Source: Thiothrix nivea DSM 5205 (GTDB lineage Bacteria; Pseudomonadota; Gammaproteobacteria; Thiotrichales; Thiotrichaceae). Taken from it: a stretch of DNA of 64,000 nt. The notes beneath the pieces were generated by a model, which made no database searches, had not been told where the DNA came from, and was given only the letters and a program-made list of their open reading frames with translations. The DNA lies in contig NZ_JH651384.1 in NCBI RefSeq assembly GCF_000260135.1, positions 2,545,693 to 2,609,692 of the forward strand. The letters run 5' to 3'. Below are positions 17,045 through 28,005 of the stretch, piece by piece. The position numbers were made by a program, and so were the translations under genes. Each line of letters begins with the position of its first letter. Position 1 is the first letter of the stretch.

Positions 17045-18055
17045 ATGATAGCAACTAACCCCGACAAAAACCTGCTGGTCGACCGTTTCGGACGCCAGAT
17101 CACCTATGTGCGCCTGTCAGTCACTGACCGCTGCGACCTGCGCTGCGTGTATTGCATGTGCGAGGACATGACTTTCCTGCCGCGCGAACAGCTGCTGACG
17201 CTGGAGGAAATGGCGCGGTTAGGTAAGGCGTTCGTCGAGCTTGGGGTGCACAAAATCCGCATTACCGGGGGCGAGCCGCTGGTCAGGCGCAACATCCTCA
17301 AACTGTTCCGCGACCTGGGGCAACTGGAAGGCTTGCGCGACCTGACCCTGACCACCAATGGCACGCAACTGGCTCGGTATGCGCAGGAGCTGAAGGATGC
17401 AGGCGTGACCCGCGTCAATATCAGCCTGGATACGCTGGATGCCGACCGTTTCCATCGCCTGACCCGGCTGGGCGACATCAGCAAGGTGCTGGCGGGGATT
17501 GATGCCGTGCTGGCTGCCGGTTTCCAGCGCGTTAAGCTGAATGCCGTGATCCTGAAAGGCCGCAACCACGATGAAATCCTGGATTTGGTGGAATTTGCCC
17601 ACGGGCGCGGGATGGATATTACCTTTATCGAGGAAATGCCGCTGGGCGTGATTGGGGACCATGACCGCGCGGAAGCCTATTATTCCAGCGATGAGATTTT
17701 GCGCGACCTGCGCCGGGAAATGGAGTTGTATGCGGTTGAGGATAATACCGGTGGGCCGGCGCGTTATTTCCGGCGCACAGGCAATGATTGCCGGGTGGGC
17801 TTCATTTCGCCGCACAGCCACAATTTCTGTGATACCTGCAATCGGGTGCGGGTGACGGCGGAAGGGCGCTTGCTGCTGTGCTTGGGGCAGGAGCATTCGA
17901 TGGATTTGCGGCGGGTGCTGCGGGCGCACCCTGACGATGACGGCAAGGTGCGTGAGGCGCTGTTGGCGTCGATGGCGATCAAGCCGCAGGGGCATGAGTT
18001 CGACTTGCAAGCAAAGCCGGTGATTTTCCGACATATGAGTGCGACGGGCGGGTGA
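17045..18055 (+). CDS. moaA: GTP 3',8-cyclase MoaA
   Basis: A 336-residue radical SAM enzyme for the first step of molybdopterin synthesis. The N-terminal cluster motif CDLRCVYC follows LSVTDR. The C-terminal second cluster is CDTCNRVR with a third Cys in LLLCLG. The GTP-side block KIRITGGEPLVR is present. The protein ends in the catalytic Gly-Gly (SATGG). The start MIATNPDKN was chosen to match the family, although no good ribosome site is visible and a start seven codons earlier is possible. It is divergent from mobAB, so a shared control region must overlap the coding ends. Confidence 0.92.
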   Translation: MIATNPDKNLLVDRFGRQITYVRLSVTDRCDLRCVYCMCEDMTFLPREQLLTLEEMARLGKAFVELGVHKIRITGGEPLVRRNILKLFRDLGQLEGLRDLTLTTNGTQLARYAQELKDAGVTRVNISLDTLDADRFHRLTRLGDISKVLAGIDAVLAAGFQRVKLNAVILKGRNHDEILDLVEFAHGRGMDITFIEEMPLGVIGDHDRAEAYYSSDEILRDLRREMELYAVEDNTGGPARYFRRTGNDCRVGFISPHSHNFCDTCNRVRVTAEGRLLLCLGQEHSMDLRRVLRAHPDDDGKVREALLASMAIKPQGHEFDLQAKPVIFRHMSATGG

Positions 18056-18282
18056 GTAGTTGCCAGTTTCACAATATCGAGAAAGATAATGATATGTGTT
18101 GGAAGTTTACTGTTATAAAGTTTATTATCCTGCTACTTGTGTGCAGCACTGGCTATCTATAATGGCGCTGTTTGACGTGACTTGACATCTAACTCTACCC
18201 GGGTGGTGTCTGAATATCTATATTGGTTTCTGATATTCCATCCAATACTAAATAACATTATTTTATAGCAGTGTTTGATCTG

Positions 18283-20295
18283 ATGAAAAATACAAAACAA
18301 CTACATCTATTACATCCAGAGTACCGCTCCGATATAGATGGGTTAAGGGCGGTCGCAATTTTGTCTGTCCTTGCTTATCACGCATTTCCCCTTTGGTTTC
18401 CGGGTGGGTTTATCGGTGTAGATATTTTCTTTGTTATCTCCGGTTTTTTAATATCCACAATAATTTTTAAAAATTTAGAACAAGGCAGATTTAGTTTTAT
18501 AGAGTTTTATGCTCGCCGTGTTCGACGGATTTTTCCTGCCTTGATCGTAGTGCTGGTTTTTGTTTATTCCTTGGGTTGGATTTCTCTATTTGCTGATGAG
18601 TACAAGCAATTGGGGAAACATATTGCCGCTGGTGCTGGTTTCGTCTCTAATTTCATATTATGGGATGAAGTTGGATATTTTGATAATTCAGCCGAAACAA
18701 AACCATTGCTCCACTTGTGGAGTCTGGGTATAGAAGAGCAGTTTTATTTGGTATGGCCTTTGTTAATATGGTTTGCGTGGAAAAATAAACTTAATCTTTT
18801 TTCCTTGACAGTTTTTGTTATCATAATTTCATTTTTGTTTAATTTAAACTTGATCCAGAAAAGTCCAACAAGTACCTTTTATTTTCCTCAAACACGATTT
18901 TGGGAATTGCTATGTGGCAGCTTATTGGCTTGGTTGACTTTATATAAAAACAACATTGGCTTAATAGTTCGAAAAAAAATAGATCGGTTACTGGGGGTTG
19001 TTATTTATCAGCATCCACCAGATTCAAATGGCAGAATATTTGCTAATGTCCTTTCATTTTCAGGAGCGATTTTGCTTGGTTATGGTTTTTACAAAATCCA
19101 TAAGGATTTTTATTTTCCAGGCGCATGGGCTGTTATCCCTGTATTAGGTGCGGTCTTGTTGGTTGCATCCGGTCCGAGTGCTTGGTTTAATAAAAATATA
19201 TTATCCAATCGTGTTATGGTCTGGTTTGGCCTTATCAGCTTTCCGTTATATTTATGGCATTGGCCATTGCTTTCGTTTGCGAGAATTTTAGAAAGTGAAT
19301 TGCCGGGGCTGGATATTCGCTTAATCATCGTTTTAGTTTCAGTAATCCTGGCATGGCTTACCTATAAACTGATAGAGCAACCAATACGCTCAGGGCAAAG
19401 TAATACAGTTAAGTTATTAACGCTCGTTTTTGCCATGATGCTGGTCGGATTCATTGGATATAACACATATCATCGGAATGGGCTGATTTTTCGAGAAGCG
19501 GAAAAAATCAAATCTATTAACAGCTTTGATTCGGTCTATAGAGAAACATGCGAAAGTTTGACTCAAGACTTCTATGTTGATGACTGGTGTAATAAAGGTA
19601 CAAGTTCTGAACATTCAATAAATACAGTCATGATTGGTGATTCTTTTTCAAATGCCTATACACCAATGCTGACAGCTTACTCAAAAAATACACAATATGA
19701 TTTATCTTATATTCAATTTGCAAGGGGGCAATGTCCGTCTATTCTGGATTATGGGCCGGGCTATTGTAAGGAAATGGCAAATAAAACACTTGAATATATT
19801 AAAAATAACCCAAATATAAAAACAGTCATAATTTCTAGCTCTTGGTCTGAATATTACAATGGTAAAATTGGTTTTTCTTCCATGGTGACCCATGAAGAAA
19901 CAGGACAGTCATTCAAGGAATCTTTCGAGAGAACACTACATGCTTATCAATCTCTCGGTAAAAAAATAGTAGTATTACTTTCACCTCCGATGGGCTCGAA
20001 TCCTAGGTCTTGTGTCACGCGAAAAATAAGAATCACTGACACAGACAAATGTAACCTACCCATTGAGGTAGCACGCGCTTATGATGGTACTTATCGGGAT
20101 TATATGATCCCCCTGTTAAATAGTCTAAATATTCAATTCTTCGACCCATTTAAATATTTTTGTAATGAAACTGAGTGTAAAATAACCGATGACGGACAAA
20201 TTTTCAGTATAGATGGGCGACACTTATCTGTTTTTGGCGGTGAATATCTGGAAAAAAAGGCAAGAATTGATTTGTATTCCCTTCTAAATAAATGA
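18283..20295 (+). CDS. OafA/YrhL-type acyltransferase with C-terminal SGNH domain
   Basis: A 670-residue membrane acyltransferase. The acyltransferase-3 half has HPEYRSDIDGLRAVAIL near the start, GVDIFFVISGFLISTIIF, the EEQFYLVWP block and about 10-11 membrane segments. The extracytoplasmic SGNH half (from about residue 440) has VMIGDSFSNAY and the Asp/His block IDGRHLSVFGG. Such proteins O-acetylate surface polysaccharides or peptidoglycan. Base composition is strikingly AT-rich compared with all neighbours, suggesting acquisition from outside. No clear ribosome site is seen, and a GTG at 18271 is an alternative start. An IS1-family remnant begins directly after the stop. The 18056-18282 gap holds no gene. 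Confidence 0.88.
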   Translation: MKNTKQLHLLHPEYRSDIDGLRAVAILSVLAYHAFPLWFPGGFIGVDIFFVISGFLISTIIFKNLEQGRFSFIEFYARRVRRIFPALIVVLVFVYSLGWISLFADEYKQLGKHIAAGAGFVSNFILWDEVGYFDNSAETKPLLHLWSLGIEEQFYLVWPLLIWFAWKNKLNLFSLTVFVIIISFLFNLNLIQKSPTSTFYFPQTRFWELLCGSLLAWLTLYKNNIGLIVRKKIDRLLGVVIYQHPPDSNGRIFANVLSFSGAILLGYGFYKIHKDFYFPGAWAVIPVLGAVLLVASGPSAWFNKNILSNRVMVWFGLISFPLYLWHWPLLSFARILESELPGLDIRLIIVLVSVILAWLTYKLIEQPIRSGQSNTVKLLTLVFAMMLVGFIGYNTYHRNGLIFREAEKIKSINSFDSVYRETCESLTQDFYVDDWCNKGTSSEHSINTVMIGDSFSNAYTPMLTAYSKNTQYDLSYIQFARGQCPSILDYGPGYCKEMANKTLEYIKNNPNIKTVIISSSWSEYYNGKIGFSSMVTHEETGQSFKESFERTLHAYQSLGKKIVVLLSPPMGSNPRSCVTRKIRITDTDKCNLPIEVARAYDGTYRDYMIPLLNSLNIQFFDPFKYFCNETECKITDDGQIFSIDGRHLSVFGGEYLEKKARIDLYSLLNK

Positions 20296-20997
20296 GGTCA
20301 TGCTTTAGATGAGTTGAATCCCCACTTGCAGTAAAGATGAGCATTTTTTCCTGTGAGGTTCTGATGGCAAGCATTCAGGTCAAATGTCGATCCTGTCAAA
20401 GTGAGTTGGTCTACCGGCATGGCAAAGCGCGAAGCGGCCTCTAGCGCTACCGCTGCTGTGATTGTCGCCATTGCTTTCAACTGGAATACCTGTACGAAGC
20501 CAACAAACCGGGCGTGACCGACAAAATCAGCGATATGGCCATGAACGGTTCTGGTGTACGGGATACCGGACGTGTGCTGGGTATCAGCATCATCACCGTC
20601 ATTGCCCACTTAAAAAACTTGCCCCACCAACCGTCTCACCCCTGCCGTTCAACGAAGCCAGCGACACAGCCGGTATAGAACTGGGCTGCGAAATGGATGA
20701 ACAATGGCCGTATGTTGGTAAGAAATTGCAACAACGCTGGTTATGGTAAAGCACTTCAACTTCCGTCTCCACTGCACCGATGACTGGGGTGCTTATGACC
20801 GCCTGTTACCGGGAGACAAGCGCCTGATCACCAAGAAGTTCACGCAAAGCATTGAACGCCAGAACCTCAACTTCCGTGCCCACATCAAACACCTGCAACG
20901 CAAGACCATCTGTTTCCCAAAGTCTATCGAAATGTACGACAAGGTCATCGGCGAGTTTATCAACAGGGAATTCTTTCAACTCATCTAAATCACGACC
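20296..20997 (+). mobile_element. IS1-family insertion sequence remnant
   Basis: About 702 bp bounded by 23-bp inverted repeats with two mismatches (both contain TTTAGATGAGTTGAA, at 20303-20317 and inverted near 20975-20989). Inside are InsA- and InsB-like reading frames, both damaged. No target duplication is visible. The element abuts the stop of the AT-rich acyltransferase gene on one side and a gene fragment on the other. Confidence 0.8.
20364..20985 (+). pseudogene. IS1-type InsA/InsB transposase genes, degraded
   Basis: The InsA frame begins MASIQVKCRSCQSELVYRHG, with the zinc-finger cysteines, but is stopped by an in-frame TAG in the codon after RSGL; the rest (YRCCDCRHCFQLEYLYEANK) continues in frame. 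The InsB part contains GCEMDEQWPYVGKKLQQRWL in one frame and CTDDWGAYDRLLPGDK with ERQNLNFRAHIKHL in another. Between them some tens of residues normal for IS1 InsB are missing. The element cannot encode its own transposase. Confidence 0.8.
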
Positions 20998-21167
20998 GTT
21001 TTGTCGTACAAACGGCAGAATCAAGTGTAGACTTAATTGGCCGTCTAAGCGTAAAACGCGGCATCATTGCCCTAGAATGCAAGCTGGTTCAACGCCAAAT
21101 CGAAGAAAACAGGGGCATTTACCGCTTCAATAATAGTTATAGCATCCCTCAGAAAATGGTACAGTAG
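20998..21167 (+). pseudogene. 3' fragment of an unidentified gene
   Basis: From the right end of the IS1 remnant an open frame of about 56 codons leads to a stop at 21165-21167, with protein-like content (VVQTAESSVDLIGRLSV, CKLVQRQIEENRGIYRF). There is no start codon in a sensible place, so this looks like the tail of a gene whose front was removed by the IS event. I do not recognise the family. Confidence 0.4.
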
Positions 21168-21211
21168 CGCCCTCTTTGTTTTTGCCCCCAGTTTCGCCCA
21201 AGGATTGACCC

Positions 21212-22834
21212 ATGCTAGTCGCAGCCAACATCACCATGCAATTCGGCGCTAAGCCGCTGTTCGACAACGTTTCCGTCAAGTTCGGCGACGGCAACCGCTA
21301 CGGCCTGATCGGGGCGAACGGGGCGGGCAAGTCGACCTTCATGAAAATCCTCTGCGGCCTTCAGGAGCCTACCCACGGCAACGTGTCCAAGGATTCCACC
21401 GAGCGCATGGCCTACTTGCGCCAGGATCAGTTTGCCTACGAAGAGGTGCGGGTGCTCGATGTGGTGATGATGGGGCATGAGGAAATGTGGAAGGTGATGG
21501 CCGAAAAAGACGCCATCTACATGAACCCCGAGGCGAGCGAAGACGATTACATGCGTGCAGCGGAACTGGAAGGGCAGTTTGCGGAACTGGATGGTTACAC
21601 CGCCGAATCCCGTGCCGGTGAACTGCTGTTGGCGGTTGGCATCCCCACCGAACAGCACACCGGCCCGATGAGCCAGGTTGCGCCCGGCTGGAAACTGCGC
21701 GTGCTGTTGTGCCAGGCGCTGTTCGCCAACCCCGACATCCTGCTGCTCGATGAGCCGACCAACAACCTCGACATCAACACCATCCGCTGGCTGGAAGAAA
21801 CGCTCAACAACCGCGACTCCACCATGATCATCATCTCGCATGACCGCCACTTCCTGAACCAGGTTTGCACCCATACCGCTGACCTCGACTTCGGCAAGAT
21901 TCAGGTGTACCCCGGCAACTACGACGACTTCATGGAAGCCGCCACCCAAGCGCGTGAACGCCAGGCCAATGCCAACGCCAAGGCCAAGGAACGCATCGCC
22001 GAGTTACAGGATTTCGTGCGCCGTTTCTCCGCCAACAAATCCAAGGCCAAGCAGGCCACCAGCCGCCGCAAGCTGATCGAAAAACTCAAACCGGAAGACG
22101 TGAAACCGTCCAGCCGCCAATACCCATGGATTCGCTTTGAATACGACGAAAAAGAGCGCCTGCATCGTTTCGCAGTGGAAGTGGAGGACCTCACCTTCGC
22201 CTACGAAAACATGGAACACATCCTGATCCGCCATTTCAGCTTTACGGTGGAAGCAGGAGAGAAAATCGCCATCATCGGTGAAAACGGCGTCGGTAAAACC
22301 ACCCTGCTCAAGCTGCTGGAAGGCAAACTCGAGCCGCAGAAGGGCAGCATCAAATGGGCGGAAAAAGCCCGTTTCTGTACCTACGAGCAGGATCACGAAG
22401 ACGAATTCAAAAGCGACAAGCCGCTGACCGACTGGATCGCGGACTACGTGCGCAAGGAAGGCTATGAAGGCGAAGACGCCGAAACCCAGATTCGCGGTAC
22501 ATTAGGGCGGCTGCTGTTCGGTGGTGACACCGTGAAAAAGCCGGTGAAAGTACTCTCCGGTGGTGAAAAAGGCCGCATGATCTTCGGTAAGATGATGCTG
22601 TCCCGCACCAACGTGATGCTGATGGACGAACCCACTAACCATCTGGATATGGAATCCATCGAATCCCTCAACGGCGCACTTGACCGTTATGACGGTACCT
22701 TGCTGTTCGTGTCGCATGACCGTGAGTTCGTCAGCTCACTGGCCACGCGCATTTTCGACGTGAAAGGCAATGGCACGATCATCGATTACCGTGGCACTTA
22801 CGACGAATACCTGAGCAGTCAGGGTCTGGAATAA
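21212..22834 (+). CDS. ybiT: ABC-F family ATPase, YbiT type
   Basis: A 540-residue soluble protein with two ABC nucleotide-binding domains and no membrane segments. Domain 1 has Walker [10 protein letters not shown] and [11 protein letters not shown]; domain 2 has GENGVGKTT, the signature LSGGEKGRM and [11 protein letters not shown] charged linker ([18 protein letters not shown]) lies between. The opening [20 protein letters not shown] and the overall length are those of YbiT. ABC-F proteins act on the ribosome E site; YbiT's exact role is poorly defined. It is monocistronic, with a strong terminator after it. Confidence 0.9.
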   Translation: MLVAANITMQFGAKPLFDNVSVKFGDGNRYGLIGANGAGKSTFMKILCGLQEPTHGNVSKDSTERMAYLRQDQFAYEEVRVLDVVMMGHEEMWKVMAEKDAIYMNPEASEDDYMRAAELEGQFAELDGYTAESRAGELLLAVGIPTEQHTGPMSQVAPGWKLRVLLCQALFANPDILLLDEPTNNLDINTIRWLEETLNNRDSTMIIISHDRHFLNQVCTHTADLDFGKIQVYPGNYDDFMEAATQARERQANANAKAKERIAELQDFVRRFSANKSKAKQATSRRKLIEKLKPEDVKPSSRQYPWIRFEYDEKERLHRFAVEVEDLTFAYENMEHILIRHFSFTVEAGEKIAIIGENGVGKTTLLKLLEGKLEPQKGSIKWAEKARFCTYEQDHEDEFKSDKPLTDWIADYVRKEGYEGEDAETQIRGTLGRLLFGGDTVKKPVKVLSGGEKGRMIFGKMMLSRTNVMLMDEPTNHLDMESIESLNGALDRYDGTLLFVSHDREFVSSLATRIFDVKGNGTIIDYRGTYDEYLSSQGLE

Positions 22835-22846
22835 CAGCACACACAG

Positions 22847-22870
22847 AAAAGGGAGCCGTAGCTCCCTTTT
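22847..22870 (+). terminator. Intrinsic terminator after ybiT
   Basis: AAAAGGGAGC (22847-22856) pairs with GCTCCCTTTT (22861-22870) around a CGTA tetraloop. The flanking A and T runs suit termination of both ybiT and the convergent fba operon. Confidence 0.85.
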
Positions 22871-22897
22871 CAATATTGGCGAAAATCCGCGCCCCGA

Positions 22898-23962
22898 TTA
22901 AGAGACTTTCGGATCCAGCTCGCCGCTGGCGTAACGCTTGAACATGACTTCCAGTGAAACCGGGGTGATCTTGCTCGCCTGACCGGCAGAACCGAACGCT
23001 TCGTAACGCGCTTTGCAGATTTCCATCATGCCCTTGGTGGACTCTTTCAGGAACTTGCGCGGGTCGAAGTTGGACTTGTTCTGTTCCAGATGACGGCGGA
23101 TGGAACCGGTAGACGCCATGCGTAGGTCGGTGTCGATGTTGACCTTGCGCACGCCATTCTTGATGCCTTCAACAATTTCGGAAACCGGTACGCCGTAGGT
23201 TTGGCCCATGTCGCCGCCGAAGTTGTTGATGATTTCCAGCCACTCTTCCGGTACGGAAGAAGAACCGTGCATAACCAGGTGGACGCTAGGGATGCGGGCG
23301 TGGATTTCTTTCACGCGGTCAATACGCAGTACCTGGCCGGTAGGCTTCTGGGTAAACTTGTAAGCACCATGGGAAGTGCCGATGGCGATGGCCAGCGCGT
23401 CAACGCCGGTTTTCTTGACGAAATCAGCCGCTTCTTCCGGGTCGGTCAGCAGCTGGGAATGATCCAGCGCACCTTCCGCGCCGTGGCCGTCTTCTTCACC
23501 CATCATGCCGGTTTCCAGGGAACCCAGGCAACCCAGCTCGCCTTCGACGGATACGCCGCAAGCATGCGCCAGTTCCACCACCTTGCGGGTAGTGTCGACG
23601 TTGTATTCGTAGCTGGAAGGGGTTTTGCCATCAGCCATCAGGGAGCCGTCCATCATGACGGAGGAGAAGCCGGACTGGATGGAACGGAAGCATACCGCTG
23701 GTTCCGCGCCGTGATCCTGGTGCATACAAACCGGGATATGCGGGTACATTTCGATCGCCGCCAGGATCAGGTGGCGCAGGAACGGTTCGCCTGCGTAGCC
23801 ACGCGCACCGGCAGAGCCTTGCATGATGACCGGGGAATTGGTTGCGTCCGCCGCCTGCATGATGGCGTGAACCTGCTCCATGTTGTTGACGTTGAATGCT
23901 GGCATCCCGTAGCCGTGTTCAGCGGCATGATCCAGCAGCTGACGCATTGAAATCAGAGCCAT
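22898..23962 (-). CDS. fba: Class II fructose-bisphosphate aldolase, Calvin-cycle subtype
   Basis: A 354-residue Zn-dependent aldolase that condenses glyceraldehyde 3-phosphate and DHAP. Diagnostic blocks: [19 protein letters not shown] near the start, [14 protein letters not shown] with metal-ligand His residues, the [14 protein letters not shown] region and [11 protein letters not shown]. The length and the [11 protein letters not shown] opening are those of the CbbA-type enzymes of autotrophs. It is the last gene of the minus-strand order tkt, gap, pgk, pyk, fba and lies 49 bases after pyk. In autotrophs the same enzyme also handles sedoheptulose bisphosphate. Confidence 0.93.
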   Translation of the reverse strand: MALISMRQLLDHAAEHGYGMPAFNVNNMEQVHAIMQAADATNSPVIMQGSAGARGYAGEPFLRHLILAAIEMYPHIPVCMHQDHGAEPAVCFRSIQSGFSSVMMDGSLMADGKTPSSYEYNVDTTRKVVELAHACGVSVEGELGCLGSLETGMMGEEDGHGAEGALDHSQLLTDPEEAADFVKKTGVDALAIAIGTSHGAYKFTQKPTGQVLRIDRVKEIHARIPSVHLVMHGSSSVPEEWLEIINNFGGDMGQTYGVPVSEIVEGIKNGVRKVNIDTDLRMASTGSIRRHLEQNKSNFDPRKFLKESTKGMMEICKARYEAFGSAGQASKITPVSLEVMFKRYASGELDPKVS

Positions 23963-24011
23963 GATGTTCTCCTCGAATGTTGGTTAAACTTTTACGCTAT
24001 ACGTTTTGGCC

Positions 24012-25454
24012 TTAGCCATTCTGGTGTTCGCCGACACGCAATATCTTCAGCTGGTTGGTGCCGCCCTTGATGCCCATCAGGTCGCCTTTGGTGATGATGA
24101 CCAGATCGCCTTCCTCGACGATGCCTTCATCCATCATCAGCTCGACCGCCTGACGATTGGCTATTTTGGGGTCTTTGAGCGGCTCGTGCAATTTCACCGG
24201 GTAAACGCCCCGGTACATGCTGACCCGCCGCGCCGCCGCATCAGTGGAAGTCAACGCATAAATCGGGATGCCCGAACTGATACGCGACATCCACAGCGGG
24301 GTGGAACCGGATTCCGTCAACGTGGCAATCGCGCGTACCCCCATGTGGTTGGCGGTGTACATGGTGGCCATGGCGATGGCCTCATCCATGCGTTCGAACC
24401 GGTCTTCCATGCGATGCCCGGATTTGCGGGTTTCGATGGAGGTTTCCGCTTCCTTGCAGATGTTGGCCATGGTTTGTACGACCAGTGCTGGGTGTTTGCC
24501 GGTGGCGGTTTCGCCGGACAACATGACCGCATCCGTGCCGTCGATGACTGCGTTTGCCACGTCGAACACCTCCGCCCGGGTAGGGATGGGGTTATCGGTC
24601 ATGGTTTCCATCATTTGCGTGGCGGTAATGACGGCGCGGTTGAGGGTGCGGGCGCGGCTGATCAGGCATTTCTGTGCCCGTGGCAGCTTGGCGTCACCGA
24701 TTTCCACGCCCAAATCGCCGCGCGCAATCATGATCACGTCGGAAGCCAGGATGATCTCGTCGCGGGTGGCGTCTTCCATGGTTTCAGCGCGTTCCATTTT
24801 GGCGACGATAGCGGCTTTGCTGCCCGCTTCCACAGCCAAACGGCGGGCTTCGTGGATGTCGTCAGCGCTGCGCGGGAACGATACCGCAAGGAAATCCACC
24901 CCGATGCTGGAAGCGGCAGCAATGTCTTCCTTGTCCTTGTCGGTCAGAGCGGCGGCGCTCAGGCCACCACCACGGCGGTTCAAACCCTTGTTGTTGGACA
25001 GGACGCCGCCATTGACCGCGCGGGTATGGATTTCACTGCCTTGCACAGCGGTGATTTCCAGAACGATGCGCCCGTCATCCAGCCAGAGTTCATCCCCAGC
25101 CTTAACGTCATGGATCAGTTCTTTGTAACCCAGGCCAACCCGCTCTTGGGTTCCGGCGTCATTGGCCAGTTCCGCATCCAGAATAAACGGGTCACCCGGT
25201 TGCAGGGTGATTTTGCCATCCTTGAAGCGGGCAATGCGCAATTTTGGGCCTTGCAGGTCGCCCAGGATGCCGACCACGCGCCCGGCCTTTTTGGCCAGTT
25301 CGCGCACCAGTTCCGCACGCGCTGCGTGTTCTTCATGCGTGCCGTGGGAAAAATTCAGGCGCACGACATCCACACCTGCCCGGATAACGGCCTCAATGGC
25401 TTCCGGTGTGTTTGTAGCTGGCCCCAAGGTCGCTACAATTTTAGTCCTTCTCAA
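24012..25454 (-). CDS. pyk: Pyruvate kinase
   Basis: A 480-residue enzyme converting PEP and ADP to pyruvate and ATP. It starts RRTKIVATLGPATNTPE and includes NFSHGTHEEH, the active-site MERAETMEDA with IMIARGDLGVEIG, and TATQMMETM. The start codon is TTG with only a weak ribosome site. Pyruvate kinase inside a gluconeogenic/Calvin gene group is common in gammaproteobacterial autotrophs and links carbon fixation to pyruvate. It lies 112 bases after pgk on the same strand. Confidence 0.93.
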   Translation of the reverse strand: MRRTKIVATLGPATNTPEAIEAVIRAGVDVVRLNFSHGTHEEHAARAELVRELAKKAGRVVGILGDLQGPKLRIARFKDGKITLQPGDPFILDAELANDAGTQERVGLGYKELIHDVKAGDELWLDDGRIVLEITAVQGSEIHTRAVNGGVLSNNKGLNRRGGGLSAAALTDKDKEDIAAASSIGVDFLAVSFPRSADDIHEARRLAVEAGSKAAIVAKMERAETMEDATRDEIILASDVIMIARGDLGVEIGDAKLPRAQKCLISRARTLNRAVITATQMMETMTDNPIPTRAEVFDVANAVIDGTDAVMLSGETATGKHPALVVQTMANICKEAETSIETRKSGHRMEDRFERMDEAIAMATMYTANHMGVRAIATLTESGSTPLWMSRISSGIPIYALTSTDAAARRVSMYRGVYPVKLHEPLKDPKIANRQAVELMMDEGIVEEGDLVIITKGDLMGIKGGTNQLKILRVGEHQNG

Positions 25455-25526
25455 TGTTATACCTGTAACTGTGTGCTGAAATGGCTAGTTTATGCTTGTT
25501 CTGTGACGTTTGTTATAGGGGAATGG

Positions 25527-25558
25527 CCGCAGGGGCGAAAAATCTTTCTCCCCTGCGG
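25527..25558 (-). terminator. Hairpin between pgk and pyk
   Basis: A 9-bp perfect stem (CCGCAGGGG at 25527-25535 and CCCCTGCGG at 25550-25558) with a 14-base loop, directly after the pgk stop in the direction of transcription. No T run follows, so it may be a partial terminator or an mRNA-stabilising hairpin that lets pyk be expressed at a lower level. Confidence 0.45.
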
Positions 25559-25566
25559 ATGGCTTG

Positions 25567-26748
25567 TTAGCCTTTGGCGCGCTCTTCCAGCATGGCAACT
25601 GCCGGGAGGGTTTTGCCTTCCAGATATTCGAGGAAAGCACCACCTGCGGTAGAAATGTAGGACACTTTGTCGTAAATGCCGTACTTCTGGATCGCCGCAA
25701 TGGTGTCGCCACCACCTGCCAGTGAGAAACCTTTCGCATTGGCGATAGCCATGGAAACAGTCTTAGTGCCTTCGCCAAACTGGTCGAATTCAAATACGCC
25801 GACCGGGCCGTTCCAGACGATAGTGCCTGCTTTGGCGATGATGTCAGCCAGTTCCTGTGCGGATTTAGGGCCGATGTCGAAGATCATGTCGTCATCTTCC
25901 ACTTCATCGGCATTTTTCAGGGTGGCAACCGCTGTTTCGCTGAATTCCTTGCCGCAAACCACGTCAACCGCGATTGGAATGTTCGCGCCGCGTGCTTTCA
26001 TCTTTTCGATCAGCGCCTTGGCGGTGTCAACCAGATCGTCTTCGCACAGGGATTTGCCGACATTGTGACCCATGGCTTTGAGGAAGGTGTTGGCGATACC
26101 ACCACCGACAACCAGCTGTTCGCACTTTTCAGACAGTGCTTCCAGAACAGTCAGCTTGGTGGAAACTTTGGAACCGCCAACGATAGCCACCATTGGGCGT
26201 GCCGGGTTGGCCAGCGCCTTGTCCAGTGCGATCAGTTCTTCGGTCAGCAGGATACCGGCAGCAGCGACTGGCGCGAACTTGCCCGCGCCGTGGGTAGAAG
26301 CTTGCGCACGGTGGGCAGTGCCGAAAGCGTCCATCACGAATACATCGCACAGGGCAGCGTATTTCTTGGCCAAATTTTCATTGTCTTTCTTTTCGCCAGC
26401 ATTGAAACGGACGTTTTCCAGCAAAACAACTTCGCCTTCCGCCACGTCGAAACCACCGTCGAGGTAATCCTTGACCAAGCGCACTTCTTTACCCAGTTTC
26501 GCGCTCATGTCGTCAGCAATCGGCTGCATGGAATTGGCTTCATCCACTTCACCCTCGGTAGGGCGACCACGGTGGGACATGACCATGACTTTCGCGCCCG
26601 CTTGCATGGCGTGCTCAATCGTCGGCATGGAAGCAGTAATTCGGGCGTCGGACGTTACCTTGCCGTCTTTGACAGGCACGTTCAGGTCGGCACGGATCAG
26701 GACACGTTTGCCAGCCAGATCCAGATCGGTCATTTTGATGAAAGCCAT
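25567..26748 (-). CDS. pgk: Phosphoglycerate kinase
   Basis: A 393-residue enzyme phosphorylating 3-phosphoglycerate. It has [15 protein letters not shown] near residue 15, [11 protein letters not shown], the hinge and nucleotide blocks ([13 protein letters not shown]) and the closing [13 protein letters not shown] with [13 protein letters not shown]. Full length. It is downstream of gap, separated by 168 bases that hold a GC-rich palindromic repeat, and upstream of pyk. It works in carbon fixation and glycolysis. Confidence 0.95.
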   Translation of the reverse strand: MAFIKMTDLDLAGKRVLIRADLNVPVKDGKVTSDARITASMPTIEHAMQAGAKVMVMSHRGRPTEGEVDEANSMQPIADDMSAKLGKEVRLVKDYLDGGFDVAEGEVVLLENVRFNAGEKKDNENLAKKYAALCDVFVMDAFGTAHRAQASTHGAGKFAPVAAAGILLTEELIALDKALANPARPMVAIVGGSKVSTKLTVLEALSEKCEQLVVGGGIANTFLKAMGHNVGKSLCEDDLVDTAKALIEKMKARGANIPIAVDVVCGKEFSETAVATLKNADEVEDDDMIFDIGPKSAQELADIIAKAGTIVWNGPVGVFEFDQFGEGTKTVSMAIANAKGFSLAGGGDTIAAIQKYGIYDKVSYISTAGGAFLEYLEGKTLPAVAMLEERAKG

Positions 26749-26823
26749 GTGATGCAGCTCCTTTGGAATTTCAAATCAGTCAAATAAAGCGTGAGGTGAT
26801 TTATTTGACGGGTCTGAAGATAG

Positions 26824-26912
26824 CCCCTCCCCGACCCTCCCCTGATAAGGGGAAGGGGCGAAGAGAGGCTCCACCTCTTGTTCCTCCCCTTATCAGGAGA
26901 GGTTAGGAGGGG
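26824..26912. repeat. GC-rich double-hairpin repeat, copy A
   Basis: Two hairpins facing each other, each a CCTCCCCT / AGGGGA-type stem with a TATC or GATA loop core, ending in AGGAGGGGTTTCTT. The copy at 33111-33202 shares the order, loops and right end. More divergent relatives lie at 49041-49094 and 53064-53159. It lies between gap and pgk and could cut readthrough or stabilise the mRNA. Confidence 0.75.
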
Positions 26913-26916
26913 TTTC

Positions 26917-27945
<1,029 letters not shown>

Positions 27946-28005
27946 TCAAAACAAACTCAGCGGCAGGCTCCCCCTCTCTCAGGAAGCCTGCCTTGCATTT
28001 TCTGC

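Noticed and set aside
18182-18220. TTGACA as -35 of a promoter before the acyltransferase gene
   Set aside because: No -10-like sequence lies at 16-18 bases; the nearest AT-rich hexamers are too far.
20296-20997. Active IS1 element
   Set aside because: InsA has an in-frame stop, InsB lacks an internal segment, and no target duplication is visible.
24006-25652. 548-codon open frame antisense to pyk
   Set aside because: It is explained by the codon bias of pyk. It has no domain and runs over the pyk-pgk gap without a ribosome site.
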